Counted from the first letter of the stretch, positions 1 to 8,411 are shown. The stretch is DNA of 64,000 nt from an uncultured Clostridia bacterium (GCA_934444735.1 CAKSDE010000012.1:34555-98554), one strand, 5' to 3'. Numbers and translations: made by a program. Notes: a model not told the origin generated them from the sequence alone.

Positions 1-72
1 GACGGGGTGCGTGTATTTGTATGGAGGGACTTACAGAACATGATACCGCTTAAGTTTACCTTGGATAATTAA
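1..72 (+). CDS. C-terminal tail of a surface/secreted protein (5' end outside window)
   Basis: Frame 1 is open from the first base and ends at TAA 70-72, giving a 23-residue tail that contains VRVFVWRDLQNMIPL. The LRR protein encoded at 28647-30314 ends in a similar pattern (KVMIWESLGSLSPVC), so the cut gene is probably another exported protein with the same C-terminal module. A terminator follows 8 bp after the stop, consistent with a true gene end. Family assignment rests on this short similarity only. Confidence 0.55.
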   Translation, partial: DGVRVFVWRDLQNMIPLKFTLDN

Positions 73-80
73 TATAAATA

Positions 81-125
81 GAGGCTGTTTAAAGAGTCAA
101 TTGATTTTTTAAACAGCCTCTTTAT
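81..125 (+). terminator. Palindromic terminator, TCAATTGA family (copy 1)
   Basis: Arms GAGGCTGTTTAAA (81-93) and TTTAAACAGCCTC (108-120) enclose the TCAATTGA core and are followed by a T-rich run. It closes the upstream partial gene. It belongs to a repeated family (see 2415, 5911, 15356, 54391, 59682). Confidence 0.85.
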
Positions 126-164
126 CTGCTTTTATGAATTTTTTTTAAATTTTATTTGCGGTAT

Positions 165-193
165 TTGACTATTAAAAGAAAGTGTGGTATAAT
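165..193 (+). promoter_or_regulatory. Sigma-A promoter for the 229 gene
   Basis: TTGACT (165-170), a 17-bp spacer, then a perfect TATAAT (188-193). It lies about 35 bp before the start codon of the next gene. Confidence 0.85.
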
Positions 194-228
194 ATCTAAT
201 AAATATATTTTTGTAAAAGGTGAAGAGT

Positions 229-1185
229 ATGAGTAAGAAACTGAAAATATTTATAGCGGTATTTTTGATTATAGCAATCCCGGTGGGGGTGCTTGCCGTT
301 TGGCAGCGAGAGAATATAAATTCGTTTATCTATTCGATGAAATATTCGGACGATGATTTATCGAAGATGTTGGATAAAAACAAAGAAGAGCTTAATTCGG
401 CGGTGTCGGGTGTAAAAGGGACAACTCCGAGAGAGCTTAAAGATGATGAAATTGCGGCTTTGGGAAAGGGCGAGATAAGCGAGGACGATGCGGTGGAGAT
501 AAGTCTGGGACTTACCACGCTGCACGAAAAAATCGAGCAGATAAAAGAAAATGCCGCACAGGGCAACGCGGAGAATACCTCGGCCGCTCAGGAAAACAAT
601 ACTGCGGGCAATACAAATACAGATACCAAAACCGATAATTCGGCGGGGAGTTCAAATAAAGGCGGCACGGTAAGTACAGCAAACGGTGCGGCAGGTACAA
701 ATAACGGCGGAAATCAGCCATCAAAGGGTAACGGAAGTTCAACGGCAGCAAACGGCACAAATGCCGCAAACGGCTCGAACAGCTCGAATGGCTCGAACGG
801 CACAAACGGTTCAAACAGTTCGGGTACATCGGAGGATAGGCTTGCAAATGAGAGTACATCATCGGTGCTGATTGCAAAGCTGTACGTATTGAAAGGATCA
901 TATGTCGCGAAGTTAGACGCTCTGGAGAGCGAGGGCATTGCGGAATATGCAAATACGCCGAACAAAAACACATCGTGGAAAGCGTCGATGATTTCAAAAT
1001 ATTCAGGTAAGGTTGCGGCTTTAGAGGGAGAATGTGACGCAAAATTTGAGGCGATTGTATCGGAACTGAAAACCGAGCTTGAAAAAAACGGCGAGGATAC
1101 GTCAATCATAAAGACGATAAGATCTACATATGAAAAAGAAAAACAGATAAAAAAGGCGAATTACTTAAATACCTATATGGACTGA
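229..1185 (+). CDS. Membrane-anchored protein with Asn/Gly/Ser-rich linker, unknown function
   Basis: About 318 aa. A hydrophobic segment at residues 6-24 (LKIFIAVFLIIAIPVGVLAV) should act as an uncleaved anchor or signal peptide. A charged region follows, then a low-complexity Asn/Gly/Ser/Thr linker at about residues 110-205 with repeated NGSN/NGTN units, then a helical, charged, probably coiled-coil C-terminus. ATG 229 is preceded by AAAAGGTG at 7-8 bp; the in-frame GTG at 220 lies inside that ribosome site and is rejected. It precedes the SLH gene by 16 bp, so the two are probably co-transcribed and act at the cell surface. I recognise no family. Confidence 0.75.
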   Translation: MSKKLKIFIAVFLIIAIPVGVLAVWQRENINSFIYSMKYSDDDLSKMLDKNKEELNSAVSGVKGTTPRELKDDEIAALGKGEISEDDAVEISLGLTTLHEKIEQIKENAAQGNAENTSAAQENNTAGNTNTDTKTDNSAGSSNKGGTVSTANGAAGTNNGGNQPSKGNGSSTAANGTNAANGSNSSNGSNGTNGSNSSGTSEDRLANESTSSVLIAKLYVLKGSYVAKLDALESEGIAEYANTPNKNTSWKASMISKYSGKVAALEGECDAKFEAIVSELKTELEKNGEDTSIIKTIRSTYEKEKQIKKANYLNTYMD

Positions 1186-1201
1186 CAGGAAGGGAGATTT
1201 T

Positions 1202-2152
1202 ATGAAGAAAATATGTGTTTTGTTAATGCTTTTGCTCATACCGTCTGTGGCTTTTGCATATTCCGATGTCCCGGAAGAGGGAGAGTTGGGTGAGGCGGTG
1301 TATGCTTTATCTGAAAAAGGAGTTATAGACGGATATTCGGACGGGACATTCCGACCGGATAAGCCGATTACACGCGGTGAGCTGTGCAAAATGATAAATG
1401 TATTGTTTAATTTTACCGATGTCGGAAAAAACGACTTTTCCGATATTAAGTATGATGACTGGTTCTATACCAATGTTCTGATTGCGAATGAATATGGGTA
1501 TATAAAGGGCTATACGGACGGAACATTTAAAGGAGACAATAATGTTACGCGTGAGCAGGCGAGCGTTATTGTCGACAGAATCACGCCGCTTTTGGAAATT
1601 GATGACTATACCCCGATAAATGATGAAGTTTCGGATTGGGCGCGTGATTCGGTGCAGATGATTGCCAATCATAAGCTTTTAAAGACAGACGAAAACGGTA
1701 ATTTTCGGGCAAAAGAGAATATAACGCGCGGTGAGCTGGCAATGCTTTTAAAACCGTTTATTCCGGTGGAAAGAAATGATATGAGCGAGGGTGAACAGGG
1801 TACAAATGCCGAGATTGCTATTGCAAATGCGGTAGTGTATGCAAATTTGCAGGCGGCGATAAGAGATATTGAAAGCGTTGAATTTAACGAAAACGAGAAG
1901 CCTGTGATAAATGATGTGCTGACTGGTCTTAAAGGAACGGTGGAGGCAGGTTTGAACGGTCATCTGATAAATAAAAACTATGTGGTGACACATTATGCAA
2001 CCGAAATTAATAGAGCAAGAGCTGCATATAAGAACATGACCGATGATGAAAAGGGTTATTTTCATACCAACATTGTAAAGCTGAATAACAGCACACTCAT
2101 CTTCCTGCAAACATACTTTTTGGGAGATAAGCCAATTCTTGGATCGGATTAA
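1202..2152 (+). CDS. S-layer-homology (SLH) domain protein
   Basis: 316 aa with a signal peptide (MKKICVLLMLLLIPSVAFA). SLH repeats are recognisable by the motifs GYSDGTFRPDKPITRGE, GYIKGYTDGTFKGDNNVTR and a third, weaker copy ending in NITRGELAMLLKP (to about residue 190). SLH domains bind pyruvylated secondary cell-wall polymers, so this protein should sit on the outer wall. The remaining 120 residues have no recognised domain. Ribosome site AAGGGAG lies before ATG 1202. It is probably in one transcript with the 229 gene. Confidence 0.85.
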   Translation: MKKICVLLMLLLIPSVAFAYSDVPEEGELGEAVYALSEKGVIDGYSDGTFRPDKPITRGELCKMINVLFNFTDVGKNDFSDIKYDDWFYTNVLIANEYGYIKGYTDGTFKGDNNVTREQASVIVDRITPLLEIDDYTPINDEVSDWARDSVQMIANHKLLKTDENGNFRAKENITRGELAMLLKPFIPVERNDMSEGEQGTNAEIAIANAVVYANLQAAIRDIESVEFNENEKPVINDVLTGLKGTVEAGLNGHLINKNYVVTHYATEINRARAAYKNMTDDEKGYFHTNIVKLNNSTLIFLQTYFLGDKPILGSD

Positions 2153-2159
2153 AAAGAAA

Positions 2160-2450
2160 GGGGCTGTAAAAAAACTCCGGAACGCAAGAAAAGAAGTAAA
2201 GCACACACATTATAGAAAATATAATTGTTACGTTTTAGTTTTATCGCGGTAGAAAAATCATAAAATATGATTTTTCGTATGATTTTTTCTTTTCTTGCTA
2301 TCAACAAACTTCGCCCTCGGAGTACCCGTGTACGCCGTCGGGTAACCCAAAGCTAAAGCTTTGGCTCAGTTTGTTAATTCCAAAGCTTTTTTCCTATCCC
2401 CTCTAAAAAACAAAGGCTGTAAAAAAATCAATTGATTTTTTTACAGCCCC
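2160..2450 (+). repeat. MITE-like non-coding element, full copy A
   Basis: About 291 bp, homologous along its whole length to 59430-59721, with an internally deleted relative at 8300-8374. The ends are a perfect 15-bp inverted repeat: GGGGCTGTAAAAAAA (2160-2174) against 2436-2450. Internal inverted repeats are GCAAGAAAAGAA (2184-2195) with 2287-2298, and AACAAACT (2303-2310) with 2368-2375. A small hairpin with arms GTAC/GTAC sits within the core CTCGGAGTA-N6-TACGCCGTCG (2316-2340). No convincing coding frame. The right end is a TCAATTGA-family terminator. It fills the 328-bp gap between the SLH gene and pdxY. Confidence 0.8.
2415..2448 (+). terminator. Palindromic terminator, TCAATTGA family (copy 2)
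   Basis: A perfect 34-bp palindrome: arm GGCTGTAAAAAAATCAA and its exact complement, followed by CCTTTTC. It forms the right edge of the repeat element at 2160-2450. Confidence 0.8.
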
Positions 2451-2480
2451 TTTTCAAAATGCAGAGAATGGAGAATAATT

Positions 2481-3320
2481 ATGCAACAAAAAAGAGTTAT
2501 GGCAATAAATGATATATCCTGTTTCGGAAAATGCTCGCTTACCGTAGCGCTGCCGGTGCTTTCCGCGGCAGGGCTTGAGGCGTGTCCGCTGCCGACTGCG
2601 CTTTTATCCACTCATACCGGCGGATTTTCGGATTTTACATTTGAAAATCTTGACGGTCAGATGATGCCGATAACCGCACATTGGAAAAAGCTGGGTTTGG
2701 AATTTGATGCGATATATTCGGGTTATCTTGCCTCAAACGAACAGATTGAATATGTTTCGGAGATAATCGGCTCTTTTAAAAAGGAGAGTACAACCGTCCT
2801 GATTGATCCGGTAATGGGTGATAACGGCAAGCTCTATACCGGTTTTGATACGGCTTTTGCGCAGAAAATGAGAAAGCTTTGCCAAAAGGCGGATATTACA
2901 GTTCCGAATATAACCGAAACCTCCTATCTTTTGGACATACCTTTTTTGGAGAGCTACAGCAGGGAAAATATTGAGGATATTTTCAAAAGATTTGCCGCAC
3001 TTGATATAAAAAATGCGGTTGTTACCGGAATACCTCTTGAAAACGGGAAGATAGGGTGCGCGTTCTCGGAAAAGGAGAATATCGCAGTTCTTGAAAATAA
3101 CATGGTTGAGGGTATGTATCACGGCACGGGCGATGTTTTTGCGTCTGCGTTTTTAGGCGCGTTTATGAAAAACGGTGATATATATAAATCGGTCGCTTTG
3201 GCACAGAAGTACGTTTACGATTGTATTCTGCGTACAAAAGAGCGGTGTGGAACAAGTCATTACGGTATTGATTTTGAGCCGCTTATCGGGGATTTTTGTG
3301 AGTCTTTGCAAAAACTCTGA
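2481..3320 (+). CDS. pdxY: Pyridoxal/pyridoxamine kinase (PdxY-type)
   Basis: 279 aa ribokinase-fold enzyme that phosphorylates pyridoxal or pyridoxamine with ATP in the B6 salvage pathway. The N-terminal MAINDISCFGKCSLTVALPV, the central DPVMGDNGKLY and the catalytic anion-hole motif HGTGDVFASA near residue 215 are typical of the family, and the length is normal. ATG 2481 follows GGAG at 7 bp. The gene stands alone between the repeat element and the ABC transporter. The choice between pdxK and pdxY naming is not decided by sequence. Confidence 0.88.
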   Translation: MQQKRVMAINDISCFGKCSLTVALPVLSAAGLEACPLPTALLSTHTGGFSDFTFENLDGQMMPITAHWKKLGLEFDAIYSGYLASNEQIEYVSEIIGSFKKESTTVLIDPVMGDNGKLYTGFDTAFAQKMRKLCQKADITVPNITETSYLLDIPFLESYSRENIEDIFKRFAALDIKNAVVTGIPLENGKIGCAFSEKENIAVLENNMVEGMYHGTGDVFASAFLGAFMKNGDIYKSVALAQKYVYDCILRTKERCGTSHYGIDFEPLIGDFCESLQKL

Positions 3321-3402
3321 ACAAAATAAACAAAACATTCGAGTTGAAAATGAAAAAATATATATTATGTGCAGAAACTTTATCTTATTTTCGTGTTATC
3401 AC

Positions 3403-3431
3403 TTTACAACGCTAAAGTTTTATGGTATTAT
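3403..3431 (+). promoter_or_regulatory. Sigma-A promoter of the amino-acid ABC operon
   Basis: TTTACA (3403-3408), 17-bp spacer, TATTAT (3426-3431), about 70 bp before the substrate-binding protein gene. Confidence 0.7.
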
Positions 3432-3503
3432 ATACCCATGTTAAACGCAGGAAAACAAATTCAGCTTGCGTATTTATGAATTTTAAGAAAGAGGTAAGGG
3501 ATT

Positions 3504-4322
3504 ATGAAAAAATTTATAACAATTCTTTTGGCGGCAGGACTTTTGACAGGTTTAACGTCATGCGGAAATAAGACGGCAGAAAACGATGCGGAAAATACTG
3601 CTGAAAATACACAGGAGACATCAGGCTCTGATCTTGACTACATAAAGCAAAAAGGCAAGATGGTTATCGGTATAACCGAGTATGAGCCGATGAACTATAA
3701 AGATGAAAACGGCGAATGGACAGGGTTTGATACCGAATTTGCACAGGCTGTTGCAAAGGAGCTGGGCGTTGAGGCTGAGTTTATCGTAATTGAGTGGGAT
3801 AACAAGATTATGGAGCTTGATTCAAAGGCTATCGACAGTGTATGGAACGGCATGACAATTACCGATGAAGTTAAAAAGGGCATGAGCTGCACAGATCCGT
3901 ATGTTGTAAACGCACAGGTTGTTGTTGCGGATAAGTCGAAGATTGACAGCTATAAGTCGGTTGAAGATTTAGCGGATGTTTCGTTTGTTGCAGAGGCAGG
4001 CTCGGCAGGTGAGAAGGCTATAACAGAAGCAGGATATGAATGTACAGAGGTTGGATCGCAGTCCGACGCATTGCTTGAGGTTTCATCGGGCGCGGCAGAT
4101 GCGTGTGTGATCGATATAACAATGGCAAAGGCGATGACAGGCGAGGGCACAAGCTATGAGTCATTGGCATCGGGCTTGGCGCTGACATCTGAAGAATACG
4201 GAATAGGTTTCAGAAAGGATTCTGATGTGACGGCTGCGGTAAATGACATTATCAAGAAGTTTAAAGAGGACGGTACTTTGGCAAGCTTGGCTGAAAAGTA
4301 TAATCTTACAATTGCCGAATAA
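3504..4322 (+). CDS. Amino-acid ABC transporter substrate-binding lipoprotein
   Basis: 272 aa SBP_bac_3-type binding protein. The signal peptide ends in a lipobox (LTSC, Cys near residue 20), so the mature protein should be lipid-anchored outside the membrane. The start of the mature domain (KQKGKMVIGITEYEPMNYKDE) and GFDTEFAQAVAKELG are classic for polar amino-acid binding proteins. It is followed by a hairpin, then permease and ATPase genes, making a complete importer of the His/Gln/Cys class. The exact substrate cannot be read from sequence. Confidence 0.92.
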   Translation: MKKFITILLAAGLLTGLTSCGNKTAENDAENTAENTQETSGSDLDYIKQKGKMVIGITEYEPMNYKDENGEWTGFDTEFAQAVAKELGVEAEFIVIEWDNKIMELDSKAIDSVWNGMTITDEVKKGMSCTDPYVVNAQVVVADKSKIDSYKSVEDLADVSFVAEAGSAGEKAITEAGYECTEVGSQSDALLEVSSGAADACVIDITMAKAMTGEGTSYESLASGLALTSEEYGIGFRKDSDVTAAVNDIIKKFKEDGTLASLAEKYNLTIAE

Positions 4323-4338
4323 TCAATCAGCTTAGAAT

Positions 4339-4374
4339 AAAACAGGCAGGAGACCTTATGTGGTTTCCTGTTTT
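4339..4374 (+). terminator. Intercistronic hairpin / partial terminator
   Basis: CAGGAGACC (4347-4355) pairs with GGTTTCCTG (4362-4370), flanked by AAAA...TTTT. It lies between binding-protein and permease genes, where such stem-loops commonly raise the binding-protein to permease ratio. An ATG inside it (4358) is therefore unlikely to be the permease start. Confidence 0.6.
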
Positions 4375-4402
4375 GTTGCGTTATTATGAAAGTGGGTATA
4401 CT

Positions 4403-5098
4403 ATGTTTTGGAATGTTACGATGTCCCTTTTGTCGGGATTTCTGATGACTTTAAAGATTTTTGCACTGACACTGCTGTTTTCACTGCCGATCGGGCTTAT
4501 ACTGAGCTTTGGCTCAATGAGCAAATTTAAACCGCTTAAGTGGCTTGTGAAGGTTATTGTCTGGATTATACGCGGAACGCCGCTTATGCTGCAGCTTATA
4601 ACCATATATTACGTTCCCGGCTTGACGGGAAGATGGGCAGCAAGTCTGGGTATCAGCAATGCGTTTATCGATTGGCTGGCGAGCTGGAGCGTGCCGGACA
4701 GATTTTTTGCAATCATGGTTGCGTTTATAATAAATTATTCCTGCTATTTTTCGGAGATATACCGAGGTGGAATCGAGAGTATGTCCAAAGGGCAGTATGA
4801 GGCGGGGCAGGTTTTGGGTATGACCAAAGTACAGGTATTCTTTAAGGTAATACTTTTCCAGGTTATAAAAAAGATCGTGCCGCCGATGAGTAATGAAATT
4901 ATCACGCTTGTAAAGGATACTTCACTGGCAAGAATCATTGCGGTGTACGAAATAATCTGGGCGGCACAGGTATTTACCAAAAAAGGCGGTTTGTTGTGGC
5001 CGCTGTTCTATACCGGTGCGTTTTACCTGATATTCAACGGTTTGCTGACGATTTTGTTCGGTTATATTGAAAAAAAGATGAATTATTATGAAGTCTAA
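4403..5098 (+). CDS. Amino-acid ABC transporter permease
   Basis: About 231 aa BPD_transp_1 family membrane protein with five or so hydrophobic segments. The N-terminal SLLSGFLMTLKIFALTLLF and the cytoplasmic coupling loop (EAGQVLGMTKVQVFFKVILF) are typical of HisM/GlnP-type permeases. I chose ATG 4403 over 4358 because the latter lies in the intercistronic hairpin and the preceding 15 residues do not fit the family. It pairs with the ATPase 16 bp downstream. Confidence 0.9.
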   Translation: MFWNVTMSLLSGFLMTLKIFALTLLFSLPIGLILSFGSMSKFKPLKWLVKVIVWIIRGTPLMLQLITIYYVPGLTGRWAASLGISNAFIDWLASWSVPDRFFAIMVAFIINYSCYFSEIYRGGIESMSKGQYEAGQVLGMTKVQVFFKVILFQVIKKIVPPMSNEIITLVKDTSLARIIAVYEIIWAAQVFTKKGGLLWPLFYTGAFYLIFNGLLTILFGYIEKKMNYYEV

Positions 5099-5114
5099 AT
5101 GAGGATTAAAAGAT

Positions 5115-5903
5115 ATGGCTATTTTGGAAGTTAATAATATCTGTAAAAGATTCGGGAAAACGGAGGTTTTAAAAGGGATAAACTTTTCCATGCAGGAGGG
5201 CGAGGTTATATCGATAATAGGCTCGTCGGGGAGCGGAAAAACAACGCTTTTGCGCTGCATTGGCTTTTTGGAAAAGGCTGATATCGGCTTTATTAAAGTA
5301 GAGGACAAAGTGATTTTTGACTCTTGCGATAAGGAAAAGAGATCGGCGAAAATGATGCGTGAGATGCAGCTGAATTTCGGTTTTGTATTCCAGTCTTTTA
5401 ACCTTTTTCCGCAGTATACGGCATTGGAAAATGTTATGCTTGCACCAAAGCTTTTGGCTAAAAACCGTGCAGATTTTAAAGAGAGAAAGAAAGAGATATT
5501 TGCAGAGATTGAAGAAAACGCAAAATCACTTCTTATGCGCGCAGGAATAAAGGACGATAAATTTAATAATTACCCGTGCGAGCTGTCGGGCGGCCAACAG
5601 CAGAGAGTGGCGATTGTGCGCGCGCTTGCGCTGAACCCGAAAATAATGCTCTTTGATGAACCGACTTCGGCTCTCGATCCCGAGATAACAAATGAGGTTT
5701 TAAAGGTAATAAAATCGCTTGCGGAGGAAAATATGACGATGATTATCGTCACTCACGAGATGGCTTTTGCAAGAAATGTTTCGGATAGAATTATATTTAT
5801 GGATAACGGTGTGGTGGAAGAAGAGGGAACACCGGAGGAGATTATGCTGAATCCGAAAAGCGAGCGGCTAAAGGAGTTTTTGAGTACGGTTAATTATAAG
5901 TAA
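5115..5903 (+). CDS. Amino-acid ABC transporter ATP-binding protein
   Basis: 262 aa ABC ATPase energising the importer. Walker A GSSGSGKTTL (about residues 36-45), Q-loop in FVFQSFNLFPQYTALENV, signature LSGGQQQRVAIVRAL, Walker B IMLFDEPTSALDPE and the H-loop IIVTHEM are all intact. The length is slightly above the usual 240-250 aa because of an insertion around residues 75-85 and another near 130. It is the last gene of the operon; a palindromic terminator begins 7 bp after the stop. Confidence 0.95.
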   Translation: MAILEVNNICKRFGKTEVLKGINFSMQEGEVISIIGSSGSGKTTLLRCIGFLEKADIGFIKVEDKVIFDSCDKEKRSAKMMREMQLNFGFVFQSFNLFPQYTALENVMLAPKLLAKNRADFKERKKEIFAEIEENAKSLLMRAGIKDDKFNNYPCELSGGQQQRVAIVRALALNPKIMLFDEPTSALDPEITNEVLKVIKSLAEENMTMIIVTHEMAFARNVSDRIIFMDNGVVEEEGTPEEIMLNPKSERLKEFLSTVNYK

Positions 5904-5910
5904 GGGACAT

Positions 5911-5948
5911 AGGGTTGTTAAAAAGTCAATTGACTTTTTAACAACCCT
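5911..5948. terminator. Palindromic bidirectional terminator, TCAATTGA family (copy 3)
   Basis: A perfect 38-bp palindrome with left arm AGGGTTGTTAAAAAGTCAA. It sits between two convergent genes (ABC ATPase and radical SAM protein) and can serve both. Confidence 0.88.
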
Positions 5949-5949
5949 C

Positions 5950-6846
5950 TTATATTCTATCAAAAAATTCCGGTATAAAACTCTCGTCGGCGGTTTCTTT
6001 ATCCTGAACATACGCGTTTTTTATACCGATATTGACGGCATAATCCAAAAGGCAGTTATAATACTCCCATGATACCTTTTTTTGCAGATTTAACGGTAAA
6101 TTTGCGCCTTTTATCGGAGTGTACTGATTCATGATGCTTATATAAATATCATCCGAAAAAGTGTGGTAAAGATAGTCGAGGACTTTTTTTGAATCGAACA
6201 AAAGCCCGGGCAGCATGAGGTGGCGGACAATTGTGCCGGTGAGTGCGATGCCGTCTGAATCGAATTTTACACTTCCTGTCTGGCGCACCATTTCTTCTAA
6301 GCTTTTTGACGCATATTCAAAATATTTCGGTGCATTGGAGTAAGAGATTGCGTATTTATCGCTGAAATATTTAAAGTCGGGAAGGTAAATATCTATGTAG
6401 CCGTCAAGCGCTTTGATTGTTTCGTACTTTTCATATCCGCTTGTGTTGTAGACGATCGGAATCTTTAGCCCTCTTGATTTTGCAATGTCAAGAGCTTCGA
6501 TAATCTGTACGGCATAGTGCGTCGGGGTGACGAGATTGATATTTAAAGCACCGTTTTCCTGCTGTTCCAAAAACAGTTCGGCTAAACGCTCGTTGCTTAT
6601 TTCTTCGCCCATTTGAGCACGGCTTATTTTATGGTTCTGGCAGAATATGCATTTTAGCGTACAACCCGAAAAAAATACTGTTCCCGAGCCTTTTGTGCCT
6701 GAAATACACGGTTCCTCCCAAAAATGCAGCGCACTTCTTGCAACCTTGACATCTATACCGCCTCCGCAAAATCCGAGATTGCCCGAAAGTCGGTCAACAC
6801 CGCAATTTCGGGGACACAGACGGCAATTGTTTAATAAATCAATCAT
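5950..6846 (-). CDS. PflX-like radical SAM protein (COG1313 type)
   Basis: 298 aa. The radical-SAM motif CTLKCIFC gives Cys62, Cys66 and Cys69. Further N-terminal cysteines (C8, C11, C15, C27; CRLCPRNC...GFC) suggest an extra metal site. The family is related to pyruvate-formate-lyase activating enzymes, but its substrate is not established. ATG 6846 has GAGGTG at 5 bp; the upstream in-frame TTG lies within the ribosome site. Monocistronic, convergent with the ABC operon. Confidence 0.85.
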   Translation of the reverse strand: MIDLLNNCRLCPRNCGVDRLSGNLGFCGGGIDVKVARSALHFWEEPCISGTKGSGTVFFSGCTLKCIFCQNHKISRAQMGEEISNERLAELFLEQQENGALNINLVTPTHYAVQIIEALDIAKSRGLKIPIVYNTSGYEKYETIKALDGYIDIYLPDFKYFSDKYAISYSNAPKYFEYASKSLEEMVRQTGSVKFDSDGIALTGTIVRHLMLPGLLFDSKKVLDYLYHTFSDDIYISIMNQYTPIKGANLPLNLQKKVSWEYYNCLLDYAVNIGIKNAYVQDKETADESFIPEFFDRI

Positions 6847-6923
6847 TTTACACCTCAAATTATTCTATATACAACTTTTATTGGTATTATATCACAATTT
6901 TTTATCTTTTACAACATAAAACC

Positions 6924-6952
6924 TTGCAAATTTCGCATGGATATTGTATAAT
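6924..6952 (+). promoter_or_regulatory. Sigma-A promoter
   Basis: TTGCAA (6924-6929), 17-bp spacer, TATAAT (6947-6952), upstream of the PLP lyase gene. Confidence 0.7.
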
Positions 6953-7005
6953 ATAGTAGAATGAAGTGTTTTGTGCTTTTTAATACTATGTCAAGAAGGG
7001 ATATA

Positions 7006-8292
7006 ATGAATAAAAATCAATTTATAGAAGAGAAATTCGGGATTTCCCCAAAAGCTATAGAGCTGATTGATTCGGCTGAGGCAGAGGTGAGAGATTCGTT
7101 TGAGTACGTGGAAAAGGTAGCAGAGATAAACCAGATGCGTGTTTTGGACGCGTTTTCGCATAACAGAGTCAGCGAGGCTCATTTTGCACCGACCTCGGGC
7201 TATGGCAATGATGATTTGGGAAGAGATGCATTGGACACTGTTTTCGCAGAGCTTTTCGAGTGCGAGGACGCACTGGTGCGCCATAATTTCATATCGGGCA
7301 CTCATGCGATTTCGACTGCACTTTTTGGTGTGTTGCGCACGGGCGATACGATGCTTTCGGTTACGGGAGATCCGTATGATACGCTTTTGGACGTTATCGG
7401 AATCACGGGCGAGCCGGGAAACGGATCTTTAAAAGATTTCGGCATTGAATATATCGCAACCGAGCTTGATGAGAATAGTGAGATTGATTATGATAAGGTA
7501 AAAAAGATTTTATCGGAAAAATTCATAAAAGCCGTTTTTATACAACGCTCGAAAGGCTATGGCTGGAGAAAGACATATTCTCCCGAGGAAATAGGCAAAA
7601 TAATAAAGTTTGTAAAAGACATTTCGCCCAAAACCATATGCATTGTGGATAATTGCTACGGTGAGTTTACCGATATACATGAGCCTACATATTACGGTGC
7701 GGACTTGTGCATAGGCTCTCTTATAAAAAATGCCGGCGGCGGACTTGCACAAACGGGCGGATATATTGCAGGCGCGAAAAAATACGTTGAGCTTTGCGCA
7801 TACAGACTGACCTCGGTCGGAATAGGCAAAGAGGGCGGAGCAACGCTCGGACTTAATAAATCAATGTTCCAGGGCGCTTTTATGGCGCCGCACACGGTGT
7901 CACAGGCGATAAAGGGCGCGATTCTCTGCGCTAAGGTTTATGAAAAGCTTGGTTTTGACGTGTCCCCCAAAGCGGAGGAACGGCGCTATGATATAATACA
8001 ATCGGTCAAGTTTGAAGATCCCGAAAAACTTATTGCGTTTTGCCGAGGTATTCAAAAGGGTGCGCCGGTGGACTCGTTCGTTGTGCCGGAGCCGTATGAA
8101 ATGCCGGGATACCATGATCCGATCATAATGGCGGCGGGAGCATTTGTACAGGGTGCGTCGATTGAACTTAGTGCGGACGGACCGGTAAAGCCGCCGTATA
8201 TTGCGTATATGCAGGGCGGACTTACCTATGAATCGGCGAGATTCGGAATTTTGATGTCGGTTCATGTAATGCAGGATAAGGGACTGATATAA
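7006..8292 (+). CDS. PLP-dependent methionine gamma-lyase family protein (aluminium-resistance type)
   Basis: 428 aa fold-type I PLP enzyme, family PF06838 (carbon-sulfur lyase related). Recognisable segments are HFAPTSGYGNDDLGRDALD near the N-terminus, HNFISGTHAISTALFG for cofactor binding, and CIGSLIKNAGGGLAQTGGYI, which should carry the Schiff-base lysine. ATG 7006 follows AGAAGGG at 6-7 bp; the upstream in-frame ATGs at 6961 and 6988 overlap the transcript start and the ribosome site. Substrate in vivo is unproven. Confidence 0.87.
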   Translation: MNKNQFIEEKFGISPKAIELIDSAEAEVRDSFEYVEKVAEINQMRVLDAFSHNRVSEAHFAPTSGYGNDDLGRDALDTVFAELFECEDALVRHNFISGTHAISTALFGVLRTGDTMLSVTGDPYDTLLDVIGITGEPGNGSLKDFGIEYIATELDENSEIDYDKVKKILSEKFIKAVFIQRSKGYGWRKTYSPEEIGKIIKFVKDISPKTICIVDNCYGEFTDIHEPTYYGADLCIGSLIKNAGGGLAQTGGYIAGAKKYVELCAYRLTSVGIGKEGGATLGLNKSMFQGAFMAPHTVSQAIKGAILCAKVYEKLGFDVSPKAEERRYDIIQSVKFEDPEKLIAFCRGIQKGAPVDSFVVPEPYEMPGYHDPIIMAAGAFVQGASIELSADGPVKPPYIAYMQGGLTYESARFGILMSVHVMQDKGLI

Positions 8293-8299
8293 AAAAAGA

Positions 8300-8374
8300 T
8301 GTAAAAAAACTCCGGAACGCAAGATAAAGAAGAAAAGGCTCTTTAAAAATCAATTGATTTTTTTAGCAGTTCAA
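8300..8374 (+). repeat. Internally deleted copy of the MITE-like element
   Basis: It keeps the left end (GTAAAAAAACTCCGGAACGC at about 8301-8320, then a decayed AAGATAAAGAAG) joined directly to a degraded right-end TCAATTGA palindrome (about 8337-8374). About 210 bp of the interior found in the copies at 2160 and 59430 are missing. It lies between the PLP lyase and hisS. Confidence 0.7.
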
Positions 8375-8411
8375 ATTACTTATAATAAAAAAACTACAAG
8401 GAGTGAAATAT

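Noticed and set aside
512..1109. Long minus-strand frames opposite the low-complexity gene
   Set aside because: They arise from the repetitive Asn/Gly/Ser codons read in reverse, lack ribosome sites and oppose a gene with a clear promoter and start.
2157..2206. A short minus-strand frame starting M-C-F-T-S-F-L-A-F, with a near-identical frame at 59430-59476
   Set aside because: Both lie in the left end of the MITE-like element, so similarity reflects the repeat itself; there is no ribosome site and the frames diverge outside the repeat.
8293..8411. Possible T-box leader before hisS
   Set aside because: No specifier loop or T-box core sequence (GGGTGGNACCGCG-like) is present; the space is occupied by a deleted repeat element.
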